DNA from: Pseudomonadota bacterium
Lineage (GTDB): Bacteria > Pseudomonadota > Gammaproteobacteria > Pseudomonadales > Azotimanducaceae
Direction: 5' to 3'
DNA length: 57,479 bases
Assembly: GCA_022571415.1 (NCBI GenBank)
Contig: JACZXW010000004.1
Location: 1 to 57,479, forward strand
Shown here: one piece after another, positions 1 through 9,013 of the stretch
Layout: each line of letters opens with the position of its first letter
Numbering within the stretch: position 1 is the stretch's first letter
Program-made: the position numbers and the translations under genes
Notes under the pieces: model-generated
What the model was told of the DNA's origin: nothing
Seen by the model: only the letters and a program-made list of their open reading frames with translations
The model's database searches: none

Positions 1-1
1 T

Positions 2-652
2 AACGCCCACGAGTGGCCTGAGGATCTCCAGTCTATTGGCAAAGTTGGTGATATCAACTATCTCATTTCCCCCCAGGGGAATGGCAAAATCAGACTTTAT
101 GCTGATTATGATTTAGCGAACCGAAATCGTTTCTCCGGTGAATCCGGCGCCGCGAATATGCTTTTGCTATTTAATATGGCGTGCGTCCCCAACAGCGGCG
201 CGATCGCCAACGCAACGCCAATTGGCCCGTGCCGATCCAATCCGAGCCAGGATGCCTGGGTTGATAATCCATGGGTGGAGGGAGTTGTACTAGTGGGTGA
301 TGCCGCCGGGTATAACGATCCGATATTGGGACAAGGACTTTCGGTGACGCTAAGGGATGCGCGCATCGTGGCAGAGATTTTGGTGCAGAAAACCGAATGG
401 CATAGCGACATCTTCCTGCCATATGGGGAAGAGCGAAAGGAACGATCGCGTCGATTAAGGCTCACCGCACAATATGCAACCACCATGAATGCTCGTTTTG
501 GTGATGAAGCAGAAGCGACAAGAGCCAGGGCTCGACAAAGAATTCAGGAAAATCCGGAGTTACAAACAATACTGTTCGCCGCATTTCTGGGGCCAGAGGC
601 GATTGACGCGAAATACTTCGAACCTGATTTTCAGGAAGCGTTATTTGCATGA
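2..652 (+). CDS. FAD-dependent oxidoreductase/monooxygenase, C-terminal part (5' end outside window)
   Basis: The reading frame is open from the first bases of the window to a TGA at 650-652, so this is the C-terminal ~216 residues of a longer protein. It carries the second FAD-binding signature of flavin monooxygenases and halogenase-like oxidoreductases, VVLVGDAAGYNDPILGQG, where the GD aspartate contacts the FAD ribityl chain; LSVTLRDAR follows as in the family. The tail is helical and charged. The Rossmann GxGxxG end lies outside the window, so the substrate cannot be judged. The next gene is on the opposite strand and converges on it with 9 bases between the stops. Confidence 0.75.
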   Translation, partial: NAHEWPEDLQSIGKVGDINYLISPQGNGKIRLYADYDLANRNRFSGESGAANMLLLFNMACVPNSGAIANATPIGPCRSNPSQDAWVDNPWVEGVVLVGDAAGYNDPILGQGLSVTLRDARIVAEILVQKTEWHSDIFLPYGEERKERSRRLRLTAQYATTMNARFGDEAEATRARARQRIQENPELQTILFAAFLGPEAIDAKYFEPDFQEALFA

Positions 653-661
653 ATCACGCTA

Positions 662-1273
662 CTAAACACGCCTCAGCAAACCGAGTGTCTTTACCCGGAT
701 GAGCTCCTCAAACAACCCGGAGGATTTTGCCAGCTTATAGATTGTATACGGTGCCTGACCACCGTCTTTCGGGTCTGGGAAAATATCATGGATTGCCAGA
801 ATTCCTCCGGGAACGATATGCCTGCTCCAGCTTCGATAGTCTGTCATGGCTGCATCCAGACTATGACCGCCGTCGATAAACACCATCCCAAGTGGTGTAG
901 CCCATTTTTTTGCAGCTACCATTGATGACGCAACGATGGGCACAACTGTTTCCTCGAGTTCTGCCAGGCGCATGTTTACTCTGAAGGATTTAAAGGAATC
1001 CATCAACCCAAGCTGCTCATCATAAAGATCTTCGTCATGGTACTGCTCACCCAGCTGGTGTTCTTCTGATCCACGGTGATGGTCCACTGCGAACAGGACG
1101 GTACCGGATCGTCGACAAGCCTCCCCGAGATACACGGTAGATTTGCCACAATAGCTCCCCACCTCCAGGCAAGGACCTAGTTCCGATGCTGTCATGCAAT
1201 GATCAAACAGAGCCGCTCCTTCATCCGGATCCAAAAACCCCTTTATTTTGTTGATGTCCAGTGGGAGCTTCAT
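662..1273 (-). CDS. class I SAM-dependent methyltransferase (Methyltransf_24 / CmcI-like)
   Basis: Predicted 203 residues starting MKLPLDINK. An in-frame extension to 1357 exists, but it would overlap the small membrane protein gene, so the ATG at 1271-1273 is preferred. SAM-binding motif I is LEVGSYCGKSTVYLG. A second strand VFIDGGHSLDAAMTDY carries acidic/His residues that bind substrate or metal in this family, and PGGILAIHD is the motif-IV-like strand. The fold matches small O-methyltransferases and cephalosporin-hydroxylase-like enzymes. The substrate is unknown. It is the last gene of the apparent moaB-moeA transcript, which may be chance. Confidence 0.7.
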   Translation of the reverse strand: MKLPLDINKIKGFLDPDEGAALFDHCMTASELGPCLEVGSYCGKSTVYLGEACRRSGTVLFAVDHHRGSEEHQLGEQYHDEDLYDEQLGLMDSFKSFRVNMRLAELEETVVPIVASSMVAAKKWATPLGMVFIDGGHSLDAAMTDYRSWSRHIVPGGILAIHDIFPDPKDGGQAPYTIYKLAKSSGLFEELIRVKTLGLLRRV

Positions 1274-1299
1274 AGGCAATATTCTGTATGCACAGAAAA

Positions 1300-1479
1300 C
1301 TAAAAAACGAAGAAAATAACCAGATATACGGGAACAGCTGATATCAGAGCATAACAAACGATATTATTGAGTGGTGGCCATTTTTGTTCTTCCTTGATCG
1401 GGAATTTATCCCCCAGAATAAGCCAGACACAGCTGCCAAGAATCATCGAGAGCACAATACTTAGAACGATCAGTCCCAT
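1300..1479 (-). CDS. small membrane protein, 59 aa
   Basis: A 59-codon ORF beginning MGLIVLSIVLSMILGSCVWL and ending in a TAG at 1300-1302. A Shine-Dalgarno-like TAGGAG lies about 8 bases upstream of the ATG. Two hydrophobic stretches (residues 2-22 and about 39-59) are separated by a charged loop, giving a two-helix inner-membrane protein. The 3' end of moeA lies 10 bases upstream and the methyltransferase start at 1273 follows, so it fits an operon between them. No function is recognised. Confidence 0.55.
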   Translation of the reverse strand: MGLIVLSIVLSMILGSCVWLILGDKFPIKEEQKWPPLNNIVCYALISAVPVYLVIFFVF

Positions 1480-1489
1480 AACCTAACTC

Positions 1490-2692
1490 CTACAGCAAAT
1501 AGTATTTTAGCTTGTCACCTGGTTTTACCTGTTGACCCACTTCCACTTCAGCCAGAGCGGTAGCCCAGGAGACCGAGGACATAACACCTGACCCCTGTTT
1601 GGGAAATTTCCGCAAGACCACTGCATTTTGACTCGCAATCGCCTGGACGCGTAAAAATTCTCTTCTGTCGCCACCCTTGTATTCAAAATCTGCTTCGCCA
1701 ATGTAGAATTCGTTTTCGACCTGCTTGCCTCCCTGGTAGGCGACCAGATATGGCCTGGCAATGATAAAAAAGGTGACGAAGGTTGACACAGGATTACCCG
1801 GCAAACCAAAAAAAGGTGTCCCAAGGACATCCCCAAAAGCGAGTGGCTTCCCAGGTTTAATCGCAATCCGCCAGATATCAAGGTGCCCTAAACTCTCGAC
1901 CACCGCGCGAACATGATCCTCTTCACCTACAGACACGCCGCCAGTACTCAGGATGCAATCGCTTTCCTGCGCTCCGCGTCGTAGTGCTTTTTCTGTCGCC
2001 AGGGGCGTATCTTCGATTACACCAAGATCCACTACATTCATGCCCATATTTTTCAGCAATCCTGCGAGCGCAAAACGATTGGAATTATAAATTTGTCCAG
2101 GTTGCAAACTGTTTGCTGGTTCGATGAGTTCATCGCCGGTAGATAGGATTGATATCGTCAGGGGTTTGAACACTTCGACCGCAGCAACACCTACCGATGC
2201 TATGAGCCCAAGATCCTGGGGACTTAATCTCCTGCCCCTTTCCAGTATGGTTGTACCCTGGCTAATATCCTGACCTCTGGGCCGGACATTTTCACCTGGA
2301 ACACTAACTGTTTTGATCACCACGCTATCGCCATTGCCGACAGCTGGCTCAGTATCTTCCTGGATAATAACCGCATCTGCGCCGGTAGGTATGGGTGCAC
2401 CGGTAAATATACGCGCCACCGTGCCCACTTCAAGCGCTGTACCAACACTGCCAGCGGGAATTCGATCACTTACCTTGTACACGCCGCCCGCTACAATTTC
2501 CGAACTGTTGACGGCATATCCATCCATGGCGCTATTAGCCAGGCATGGCACATCGATCCCGGATCTAATGTCGTCGGCAAGATAGCACCCCAGTGCATCA
2601 TCAAGGAGGCGAGTGACGATTTCACCGGTTGGACTGACTTTCGCCAGCAATTCATCGATGACCTGGTCAACGGGTAAAAGCGTCGTCACCAT
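1490..2692 (-). CDS. moeA: molybdopterin molybdenumtransferase MoeA
   Basis: At 400 residues it is a full-length MoeA, which inserts molybdate into adenylylated molybdopterin to form the molybdenum cofactor. Visible signatures include IFTGAPIPTGADAVI and VIIQEDTEP in the N-terminal part, ILSTGDEL and IYNSNR opening the central MoCF domain, GGVSVGEEDHV, KPGKPLAFG and FFGLPGNPVSTFVTF. The C-terminal barrel runs from about residue 325 to the end. The cofactor partner moaB lies directly upstream on the same strand, with a 146-bp inverted-repeat element between the two. The start is the ATG at 2690-2692. Confidence 0.97.
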   Translation of the reverse strand: MVTTLLPVDQVIDELLAKVSPTGEIVTRLLDDALGCYLADDIRSGIDVPCLANSAMDGYAVNSSEIVAGGVYKVSDRIPAGSVGTALEVGTVARIFTGAPIPTGADAVIIQEDTEPAVGNGDSVVIKTVSVPGENVRPRGQDISQGTTILERGRRLSPQDLGLIASVGVAAVEVFKPLTISILSTGDELIEPANSLQPGQIYNSNRFALAGLLKNMGMNVVDLGVIEDTPLATEKALRRGAQESDCILSTGGVSVGEEDHVRAVVESLGHLDIWRIAIKPGKPLAFGDVLGTPFFGLPGNPVSTFVTFFIIARPYLVAYQGGKQVENEFYIGEADFEYKGGDRREFLRVQAIASQNAVVLRKFPKQGSGVMSSVSWATALAEVEVGQQVKPGDKLKYYLL

Positions 2693-2694
2693 CT

Positions 2695-2840
2695 AGGGAG
2701 CCTCTGATTAAGTATTCGATATCTCTGGCCTGCAGAGCAGTCGTAGATCAAGCGGAACGCCGCCCGGACGTCTTCCTGCAGTAATGTCTGGACATTGTAA
2801 AGGGAGTGGTGCGGCATTCCGACTTAACCAGAGGCTCCCT
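2695..2840. repeat. MITE-like element with 18-bp terminal inverted repeats
   Basis: The left end AGGGAGCCTCTGATTAAG and the inverted right end AGGGAGCCTCTGGTTAAG match at 17 of 18 positions and enclose about 110 bp with no ORF. That is the structure of a non-autonomous miniature element or a deleted insertion sequence. It separates moeA from moaB. Its right end lies inside the moaB reading frame and encodes the last residues EGASG and the TAA. No convincing target duplication is visible. Partial matches to the same end occur at 3890-3904 and 49309-49322. Confidence 0.65.
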
Positions 2841-3342
2841 CATGCAAGTCCTTTCTCAATAATTCCGCAAAATTACACGGTCGGTTGTGAATATCGAGTT
2901 GTTCTTTCAAAATTCCATTCCAGGCAGTACGGCAGGCACCCGTTGATCCGGGCATACAAAACACCAGTGTGTTATTCGAAATCCCTGCAAACGCACGAGA
3001 TTGTACAGTTGATGATCCAATTTCATCGAAGGACAACTGTCGAAACAGCTCCCCAAACCCCGTTATTGGCGTGTCCAGTAAAGGGACAAGTGCCTCTGGT
3101 GTAGAATCTCTAGCCGTAAAACCAGTACCCCCGGTCACCAGGATTACTTCCACTGAATCGTCAGCAATCCAAGCTGAAACCACCGCCCTTAATCGGTAGA
3201 TGTCATCAATTTCGATCAGCCTGCCACTAAGTTGATGACCGCATTCAAGAAGCGCATCACACAAAAATTGACCCGACGTATCATTTTCCAGGTTACGGGT
3301 ATCCGAAACCGTCAACACCGCAATACTTAACCCATCCGCCAT
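2824..3342 (-). CDS. moaB: molybdenum cofactor biosynthesis protein MoaB/MogA family
   Basis: A 172-residue single-domain MoCF protein, the molybdopterin adenylyltransferase family that acts just before MoeA. Signatures are the N-terminal IAVLTVSDTR, the substrate loop VILVTGGTGFTARDSTPEAL and the late VFCMPGSTGACRTAW. The final five residues and stop codon come from the terminal inverted repeat of the adjacent element, so the original C-terminus may have differed slightly. The ATG at 3340-3342 gives the usual start. moeA follows in the same direction after the element. Confidence 0.95.
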   Translation of the reverse strand: MADGLSIAVLTVSDTRNLENDTSGQFLCDALLECGHQLSGRLIEIDDIYRLRAVVSAWIADDSVEVILVTGGTGFTARDSTPEALVPLLDTPITGFGELFRQLSFDEIGSSTVQSRAFAGISNNTLVFCMPGSTGACRTAWNGILKEQLDIHNRPCNFAELLRKDLHEGASG

Positions 3343-3440
3343 AGATCTACTCCGGGCCAGGCCTCTTCGAACTTGACCCTTGCCAACACGTTATAAGAAC
3401 GCCATCATACCTCGACTCAATATTCAGGAATAGACAACCT

Positions 3441-3902
3441 ATGAGTGAGTCCATCAACTCCCTGCTCCCGAAACTGGACGTGTTCAATTTCCTTGAAGAA
3501 CAGGACTATAAAGTTATCGAAAAGTATATGTTCCCCCATGAATACGAAGAGGGCAGTTTCGTTTTCAAGGAAGGCGCCCACGGTGGCTACATGTTCTTCA
3601 TCGTTGAGGGTGAAGTCGAAGTGATCAAACAATTCGACAACAAAAAACACACGATTGCGAAACTCTCCAAAGGACGGTCAGTCGGCGAGATGTCGCTGAT
3701 TGACGGAGCACCCAGGTCTGCCACTGTGCGTGCCATTACTAACCTAAAGCTGATCGTCCTGAAACGAGAGGATTTTACCAGGCTCAATGAGGAAGAGCCC
3801 GCTATAGCGAACAAGGTTCTTATGGGAATTGCCACCCTGCTCAGCCTCAGTCTGCGGGAAACCAACGATCGTTTTACCGAAAAGCTGCTGAGCCTCTGTT
3901 AA
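3441..3902 (+). CDS. cyclic nucleotide-binding domain protein
   Basis: At 153 residues it consists of essentially one cNMP-binding beta-roll: KEGAHGGYMFFIVEGEVEV is the early strand pair, and GEMSLIDGAPRSATVRA is the phosphate-binding cassette (the R of RSA contacts the cyclic phosphate in the family). There is no C-terminal helix-turn-helix, so it is not a Crp/Fnr transcription factor. It more likely acts as a stand-alone sensor or partner of another protein. Its TAA overlaps the nhaD stop codon tail to tail (3899-3902). Confidence 0.85.
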   Translation: MSESINSLLPKLDVFNFLEEQDYKVIEKYMFPHEYEEGSFVFKEGAHGGYMFFIVEGEVEVIKQFDNKKHTIAKLSKGRSVGEMSLIDGAPRSATVRAITNLKLIVLKREDFTRLNEEEPAIANKVLMGIATLLSLSLRETNDRFTEKLLSLC

Positions 3903-5272
3903 GGTACATTAATAAGAAGGTAGGTATAAATACTGGCGGCGTAGCCCAAGGCAATAGCCCATGACCACTTCAAATGGGTGAAGAAGGTATAGATTCCCCG
4001 GGCCTGTCCCATCAATGCCACACCCGCCGCAGATCCTATCGACAGCAAACTGCCTCCCACACCGGTGGTTAACGTAATTAATAACCACTGGTTATGTGGC
4101 ATATCCGGATTCATGGTGAGGATGGCAAACATTACCGGAATGTTATCGATAATCGCAGATATCACACCGAAGGCAATATTTGCGTAAGTAGCGCCCAGGC
4201 CGTCGTAGAAAACCGAAGACATGATCTCCAGGTAACCAATCATGCCGAGACCGCCAACACAGAAGATCACGCCAAAGAAGAAAAACAATGTATCCCACTC
4301 CGCCTGTGCCACCTTGTTGAAAATATTGAACTGGGCAAAATCTTCATGGTCCTCCGGCGAAGTCATCTGGATGTAGTAACTGTAAAAGAAAAGATAAGAC
4401 ATCCCGGTCATCATGCCGAGGAACGGAGGCAAATGAAGAAATTGTTCAAACGAAACGGCCGTGGCAATCGTACAGGCAAACAGGAAGCAGATGACAAAGG
4501 CGCCGCGCTTCAACACTACAGTATCCGATTCGGATTCCGGGTGTGCATCCGGGATCGCGAAACTCATAATGATTGCTGGTACCAGAAAGTTTACCAATGA
4601 AGGCACGAACAGGATGAAGAACTCGAAAAAGCTCACATGACCACTCTGCCAGACCATCAGTGTCGTAATGTCCCCAAAAGGACTGAACGCACCACCAGCA
4701 TTAGCGGCAATCACGATATTGATGCATGAGATACTGACGAACTTGGGGTTACCTACACCCACTGACAACACGACCGCACCCATTAACAACGCCGTCGTCA
4801 GATTGTCAGCGACTGGAGACAGGAAGAAAGCGATCAAACCGGTTATCCAGAATAACTGACGATATCCGAATTTCCGGTTCACCAGCCAAGAACGCAATGC
4901 CTCGAATACGTTTCGTTCCGTCATGGCGTTGATGTATGTCATCGCCACAAGCAGGAACAGGAACAGCGACGCATACTCAATCAGATTGTGCTGCAGGTTT
5001 GCTTCAAGTGTCTGCGGGTCAAGATCTGACTGACCTACAAGGTAGGCAACAATGGCCCAGATCATACCAGCAGCAAGCATGACGGGTTTGGATTTTCTGA
5101 GGTGGATAAATTCCTCGGCCATCACCAGAGAATAGGCAACGATGAAAATCGCTAGCGCAAGCAGGCCCAGGAACGATGTGGTTAAACCCAGGTTCTCCAG
5201 GGCTCCTTCGGTGCCCGAGGCTAGAGCAAACTGTGGCACAAGGAGCAGTACTAAACTGACAACAACACGCAC
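3899..5272 (-). CDS. nhaD: Na+/H+ antiporter NhaD
   Basis: A 457-residue polytopic inner-membrane protein of the ion transporter superfamily, exchanging Na+ (or Li+) for H+. An N-terminal signal-like helix ends near LASGTEGALENLG. Conserved family segments include TERNVFEALRSWLV, FFLSPVADNLTTALLMG, INIVIAANAGGAFSPFGDITTLMVW and ISAIIDNIPVMFAIL, which carry the membrane Asp/Asn/Ser/Thr residues needed for transport in NhaD proteins. NhaD is common in marine and haloalkaliphilic bacteria. The gene stands alone and converges on the cyclic-nucleotide-binding gene. Confidence 0.95.
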   Translation of the reverse strand: MRVVVSLVLLLVPQFALASGTEGALENLGLTTSFLGLLALAIFIVAYSLVMAEEFIHLRKSKPVMLAAGMIWAIVAYLVGQSDLDPQTLEANLQHNLIEYASLFLFLLVAMTYINAMTERNVFEALRSWLVNRKFGYRQLFWITGLIAFFLSPVADNLTTALLMGAVVLSVGVGNPKFVSISCINIVIAANAGGAFSPFGDITTLMVWQSGHVSFFEFFILFVPSLVNFLVPAIIMSFAIPDAHPESESDTVVLKRGAFVICFLFACTIATAVSFEQFLHLPPFLGMMTGMSYLFFYSYYIQMTSPEDHEDFAQFNIFNKVAQAEWDTLFFFFGVIFCVGGLGMIGYLEIMSSVFYDGLGATYANIAFGVISAIIDNIPVMFAILTMNPDMPHNQWLLITLTTGVGGSLLSIGSAAGVALMGQARGIYTFFTHLKWSWAIALGYAASIYTYLLINVP

Positions 5273-5290
5273 GACGATTATTCCTTTTTG

Positions 5291-6064
5291 TTATTCACCC
5301 TTCCAATCTGGGGTTCTTTTTTCTGCAAACGCCAGGGGGCCTTCAACAAAGTCTGCACCCTTGTACATGGCGAGTATCTCATCGTACTTGCCTTTGATGG
5401 CATCTTCCAGCGATCCCGCCCCCATACCGGCCATGGCAGCCTGTTTACTTGCGCGAACTGACAAGGGCGCGCATTCCAGGATCTGCGCCGCCCACTCTCT
5501 TGCTACACTCAGGGCCTGACCCTCCGGCGCTACAGCCGTGACGAAGCCCAGCTCTTTACCTTCGCTGGCGCTAACTCGACGACCGGTGAGCAGCATACCC
5601 ATCGCCTGTTTCATGCCAATTTCCCTTGGCAATCGGTGGATACCACCGGCCAGTGCCGCAAGACCCACTCTCGGTTCCGGTAGTGCAAAGATTGCGTTTT
5701 CAGCCGCGATGATCAGATCACAAGCCAGCGCTATTTCAAATCCGCCACCCATAGCGACGCCATTCACGGCTGCGATTACCGGTTTAACATTGTCAAACCT
5801 GGACGTCAGCCCGGCGAAACCTGAAGGAGGACCGCCCATCTTGCCGCCTGAAGCCTGGTACTTCAGATCGTTACCGGCACTGAAAGCGCGATCTCCCGCT
5901 CCGGTAATGATGGCGACCCACTGATCCTTGTCGGCTACAAAGTCATCAAATACTTCAGCTAACTCGAAGTTGGCCGGTGGATGCAATGCATTCATCACCT
6001 CCGGCCGGACAATGGTAACGATGGTTAACGGACCTTCTCTTTCAACACTACAGAACTCACCCAT
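5291..6064 (-). CDS. enoyl-CoA hydratase/isomerase (crotonase) family
   Basis: At 257 residues it has the crotonase fold for adding water to, or isomerising, acyl-CoA substrates. The oxyanion-hole segments are AFSAGNDLKYQ and NGVAMGGGFEIALACD. The two glutamates that position water in hydratases are both present, in GGGFE and in ALPEPRVGLAALAGG. The sequence resembles the CaiD/short-chain enoyl-CoA hydratase branch more than MenB. The substrate is not determinable. It lies 18 bases upstream of nhaD on the same strand and could share its transcript. Confidence 0.88.
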   Translation of the reverse strand: MGEFCSVEREGPLTIVTIVRPEVMNALHPPANFELAEVFDDFVADKDQWVAIITGAGDRAFSAGNDLKYQASGGKMGGPPSGFAGLTSRFDNVKPVIAAVNGVAMGGGFEIALACDLIIAAENAIFALPEPRVGLAALAGGIHRLPREIGMKQAMGMLLTGRRVSASEGKELGFVTAVAPEGQALSVAREWAAQILECAPLSVRASKQAAMAGMGAGSLEDAIKGKYDEILAMYKGADFVEGPLAFAEKRTPDWKGE

Positions 6065-6160
6065 TTTTTCTCTACCCTCTACTTCTGTAAATTTTCCACC
6101 AGATATAAACCGAAAGAGTCTACCAGTTTGATAATCTGCATGAACAGCAGCCTTGCTCTG

Positions 6161-7321
6161 TTATTTTCCAACGCTACTGGACAAATTACTGACCGCGCTT
6201 TCAATTCGATCACAAGCTTCAACCAGAGTCTCCAGGGGACAGGCAAAATTCAAACGCATATACCCTTGTCCATCGAATTGCGGTCCATCTGAAAGGCCAA
6301 CTCCAGCCGACTCAAAAAACTCCATGGGATCATCCAGATTCAGCATGGATACATCTAACCAGGCGAGATAAGTTGCCTCCACTGGGCTCATGCTGATGCC
6401 GGTAATCCCATCGATTCTATTTGCGAGGTAATCACGATTAGCCCGCAAATAGGCCAGCAAATCCCTGCGCCATGGTTCACAATCGCGATAGGCAGCCAGC
6501 ATGCTGATGTACGCAAAGGTTGTAAGCCTGGATATCATGCCTTTGCCCCCTTGGATAAATTGTTCACGCAGCTCAGGATTTTTGATGATAGCAAAAGCCC
6601 CACCCAACCCGGCGAGGTTAAACGTCTTGGTTGGCGCCATCATGGTAATTGTAATTTCCTCGGCCTCACGACTTATCGTCGCTGTTGGGATGTGAGATCT
6701 GTCATCAAGCACCAGTTCACAATGAATTTCATCTGAACATATCCACACATTGTTCTTGCGACAAATCTCCACGATGCCACTCAGTTCCTTTGCGTCGAGC
6801 AGCCTGCCAATGGGATTAAACGGATTGCACAACAGCAGCAACTTCGTCTCAGTGTATTCAGCCATGTTTGCGGCCATCTGTTCAACCGGAAACGGCCAGG
6901 TGCCCCGGTTCTTTCTGCAAGGTATGCGATGCAGTTTCCGTCCCCAGTTCTCTGGTGCACTCAGGAATGGAAAATAGACAGGCGTCGCGGTGATCACGGA
7001 TTCATCTGGACCCACCAGACCGCGACATGCCTGGTTTAACCCCGCCACAACACCGGGAAGAAACAGGATCTCGTTCAGGTCCACTTCCCAGTCATACAGC
7101 ATTTCCATGCGCTGAACGATGACTTGCTTGAGTTCAGCTGGTTCCGAATCGTAACCAAAGATGCCATGAGCAGCCCGTTCACTGAGCGCATCAATGATCT
7201 GCTGCGGGACTTTGAAATCCATATCTGCCACCCACATCGGCAGGATCTCGGTGCCCGCGTACCTGTCCCATTTAGCGCTGTTCGACCCTCGCCTCTCCAG
7301 GAAGAGATCAAAATCACTCAT
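6161..7321 (-). CDS. PatB/MalY-type PLP C-S lyase (cystathionine beta-lyase-like aminotransferase)
   Basis: A 386-residue fold-type I PLP enzyme of the PatB/MalY family, which cleave cystathionine or cysteine conjugates to a thiol, pyruvate and ammonia. Family marks are SAKWDRY near the N-terminus, LPMWVADMDFKVP, GIFGYDS, CNPFNPIGR, ICSDEIHCELVLDD (the D pairs with the pyridine nitrogen) and the Schiff-base lysine in APTKTFNLAGLGGAF. The upstream codon at 7325-7327 is TTG, so the ATG at 7319-7321 is preferred. Close to msrA, the O-acetylhomoserine sulfhydrylase-type gene and metG, a role in methionine synthesis or salvage is plausible. Confidence 0.88.
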   Translation of the reverse strand: MSDFDLFLERRGSNSAKWDRYAGTEILPMWVADMDFKVPQQIIDALSERAAHGIFGYDSEPAELKQVIVQRMEMLYDWEVDLNEILFLPGVVAGLNQACRGLVGPDESVITATPVYFPFLSAPENWGRKLHRIPCRKNRGTWPFPVEQMAANMAEYTETKLLLLCNPFNPIGRLLDAKELSGIVEICRKNNVWICSDEIHCELVLDDRSHIPTATISREAEEITITMMAPTKTFNLAGLGGAFAIIKNPELREQFIQGGKGMISRLTTFAYISMLAAYRDCEPWRRDLLAYLRANRDYLANRIDGITGISMSPVEATYLAWLDVSMLNLDDPMEFFESAGVGLSDGPQFDGQGYMRLNFACPLETLVEACDRIESAVSNLSSSVGK

Positions 7322-7392
7322 AAACAACCTGACTTCTTAAAACGTGGAGTATAACAAGCTGTTGTTTGTAATAATTCTTGGCACAAAATGTC

Positions 7393-7398
7393 TATAAT
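7393..7398 (+). promoter_or_regulatory. candidate -10 element of msrA
   Basis: A perfect TATAAT lies 30 bases before the msrA ATG. No convincing -35 hexamer is seen at 16-18 bases upstream, so only the -10 is called. Confidence 0.35.
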
Positions 7399-7427
7399 GT
7401 GTCTCAATCAACCAAAGGATGTAAGGC

Positions 7428-8063
7428 ATGGGTTTACTCAGTCGAGAAATGCCAACAGCAGACAGCGCACTGCCCGGTCGCAGCGACGTGATGCAGGTAC
7501 CGGAAACCCACTTTGTTAATGGCGCGCCGCTCAAGCCGCCCTTTTCCGAAAACCTGCAAACAGCGATCTTCGGTTTGGGATGTTTCTGGGGTGCCGAACG
7601 CCGATTCTGGAAAACCCAGGGCGTCTACACAACCGCGGTCGGATACGCCGGTGGTGCAACACCCAATCCCAACTATGAAGAGGTATGCTCAGGAGGCACC
7701 GGCCACACTGAAGTGGTGCTGGTTGTCTATGATCCGGACATGGTGAGTTTCCAGGATTTACTGACGCTATTCTGGGAAAGCCACGACCCGACTCAGGGGA
7801 TGCGCCAGGGTAACGATATAGGCACCCAGTACCGTTCAGTTATCTACACTTCCAGCGAAGAACAACTCGCCGACGCCATCGCAAGCAAGGAAACATTCGG
7901 GGAAAGCTTACAAGCAGCAGGATATAGCAGTGTCACCACTGAAATCTGCTCCGCACCGGAGTTTTACTACGCTGAACATTACCACCAGCAGTATCTTGCC
8001 AAGACACCGGACGGCTATTGCGGATTAAGCGGGACCGGGGTCTGTTACCAGAAAGGCACCTAA
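7428..8063 (+). CDS. msrA: peptide methionine-S-sulfoxide reductase MsrA
   Basis: At 211 residues it is close to the long enterobacterial MsrA. It reduces the S-epimer of methionine sulfoxide in proteins and free amino acid. The catalytic motif [11 protein letters not shown] holds the nucleophilic cysteine. [24 protein letters not shown] and QYRSVIY are the expected substrate-pocket strands, and the tail [13 protein letters not shown] supplies the resolving cysteines. The N-terminal ~45 residues, ending [15 protein letters not shown], match the long form. The stop overlaps the purC stop by 4 bases, tail to tail. Confidence 0.96.
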   Translation: MGLLSREMPTADSALPGRSDVMQVPETHFVNGAPLKPPFSENLQTAIFGLGCFWGAERRFWKTQGVYTTAVGYAGGATPNPNYEEVCSGGTGHTEVVLVVYDPDMVSFQDLLTLFWESHDPTQGMRQGNDIGTQYRSVIYTSSEEQLADAIASKETFGESLQAAGYSSVTTEICSAPEFYYAEHYHQQYLAKTPDGYCGLSGTGVCYQKGT

Positions 8064-8995
8064 GCCGTCAGACGACTAAATACCTCTTCGTATCGTCGAT
8101 AGGTATTTTCAATAACATCATCCGGCAGGGCAGGCCCTGGGTATTCCTTGTTCCACTGCCCCTTGTCCACCAGCCCCAGGGTGTAATTGCGGACATACTG
8201 TTTATCAAAACTATTCTGTTCCCTGCCGGGCTGCCACTCATCGGCTGGCCAGAACCGGGAACTGTCCGGGGTGAGCACCTCATCAATCAGTACAGGATCT
8301 TGTTTCACAAGATCGGCGTTTGAAAGATCCGTCGGCCCTTCAATCCCAAACTCAAATTTTGTATCCGCAATAATAATGCCCCTTTCAAGCGCATAGTCCC
8401 TGCCCTGACTAAAAATGGACAGGGATAGTTCGCGAATCCTTTCCATCAGTTCCCTGCCGGCGACATTGCAACTCTCTTCAAAACTGATGTTTTCATCATG
8501 TCCCTGGTCCGCCTTGGTTGAGGGAGTAAAGATCGGCTCCTCTATCCTGTCGCTGTTAACCAGGCCGGCGGGCAGTTCTATCCCGCAAACGCTGCCGGTA
8601 TTCTGGTAATCCTTGAAGCCGCTGCCGGTCAGGTAGCCACGGACGATGCATTCGATGGGAACGACGCTGCTCCTGCGACAGATCATTATCCTGCCGCGAA
8701 GGCTTGCCTTTTGAACAGCATCCAGACCCACCAGGTCGTCCGGCTCAATCGATACAAGGTGATGCCTGAATTTCCCATCAAAAAAATCAAACCAGAATTT
8801 CGATATTTTCGTCAATATGATGCCTTTGCCGGGAATTCCATTTTCCAACACCACATCAAAGACACTCACGCGGTCGGTAGCAACAATCAAAATGCCATCA
8901 TCCCCATTGGGCAGGGTCAGGTCATAGAGGTCTCGGACCTTGCCCGTGCGTTTATTCGGCAAGGGCAAATCGGTCGTCATCAAGGCTTCAGTCAT
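8060..8995 (-). CDS. purC: phosphoribosylaminoimidazole-succinocarboxamide synthase (SAICAR synthetase)
   Basis: At 311 residues it is the long form of PurC, which ligates aspartate to CAIR using ATP in purine synthesis. Visible motifs are GKVRDLYDL (ATP-binding glycine loop), [42 protein letters not shown] at the start and ITDTKFEFG-like [13 protein letters not shown], followed by the late [17 protein letters not shown] with the magnesium-binding aspartates. It begins 18 bases after the stop of the O-acetylhomoserine sulfhydrylase-type gene, so it is probably cotranscribed and under the same SAM-II-like riboswitch. Confidence 0.96.
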   Translation of the reverse strand: MTEALMTTDLPLPNKRTGKVRDLYDLTLPNGDDGILIVATDRVSVFDVVLENGIPGKGIILTKISKFWFDFFDGKFRHHLVSIEPDDLVGLDAVQKASLRGRIMICRRSSVVPIECIVRGYLTGSGFKDYQNTGSVCGIELPAGLVNSDRIEEPIFTPSTKADQGHDENISFEESCNVAGRELMERIRELSLSIFSQGRDYALERGIIIADTKFEFGIEGPTDLSNADLVKQDPVLIDEVLTPDSSRFWPADEWQPGREQNSFDKQYVRNYTLGLVDKGQWNKEYPGPALPDDVIENTYRRYEEVFSRLTA

Positions 8996-9013
8996 CTCTT
9001 AATATCCGGGGGT

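Noticed and set aside
2784-3104. Plus-strand ORF opposite moaB
   Set aside because: A shadow of moaB and the inverted-repeat element, without similarity to any family I recognise.
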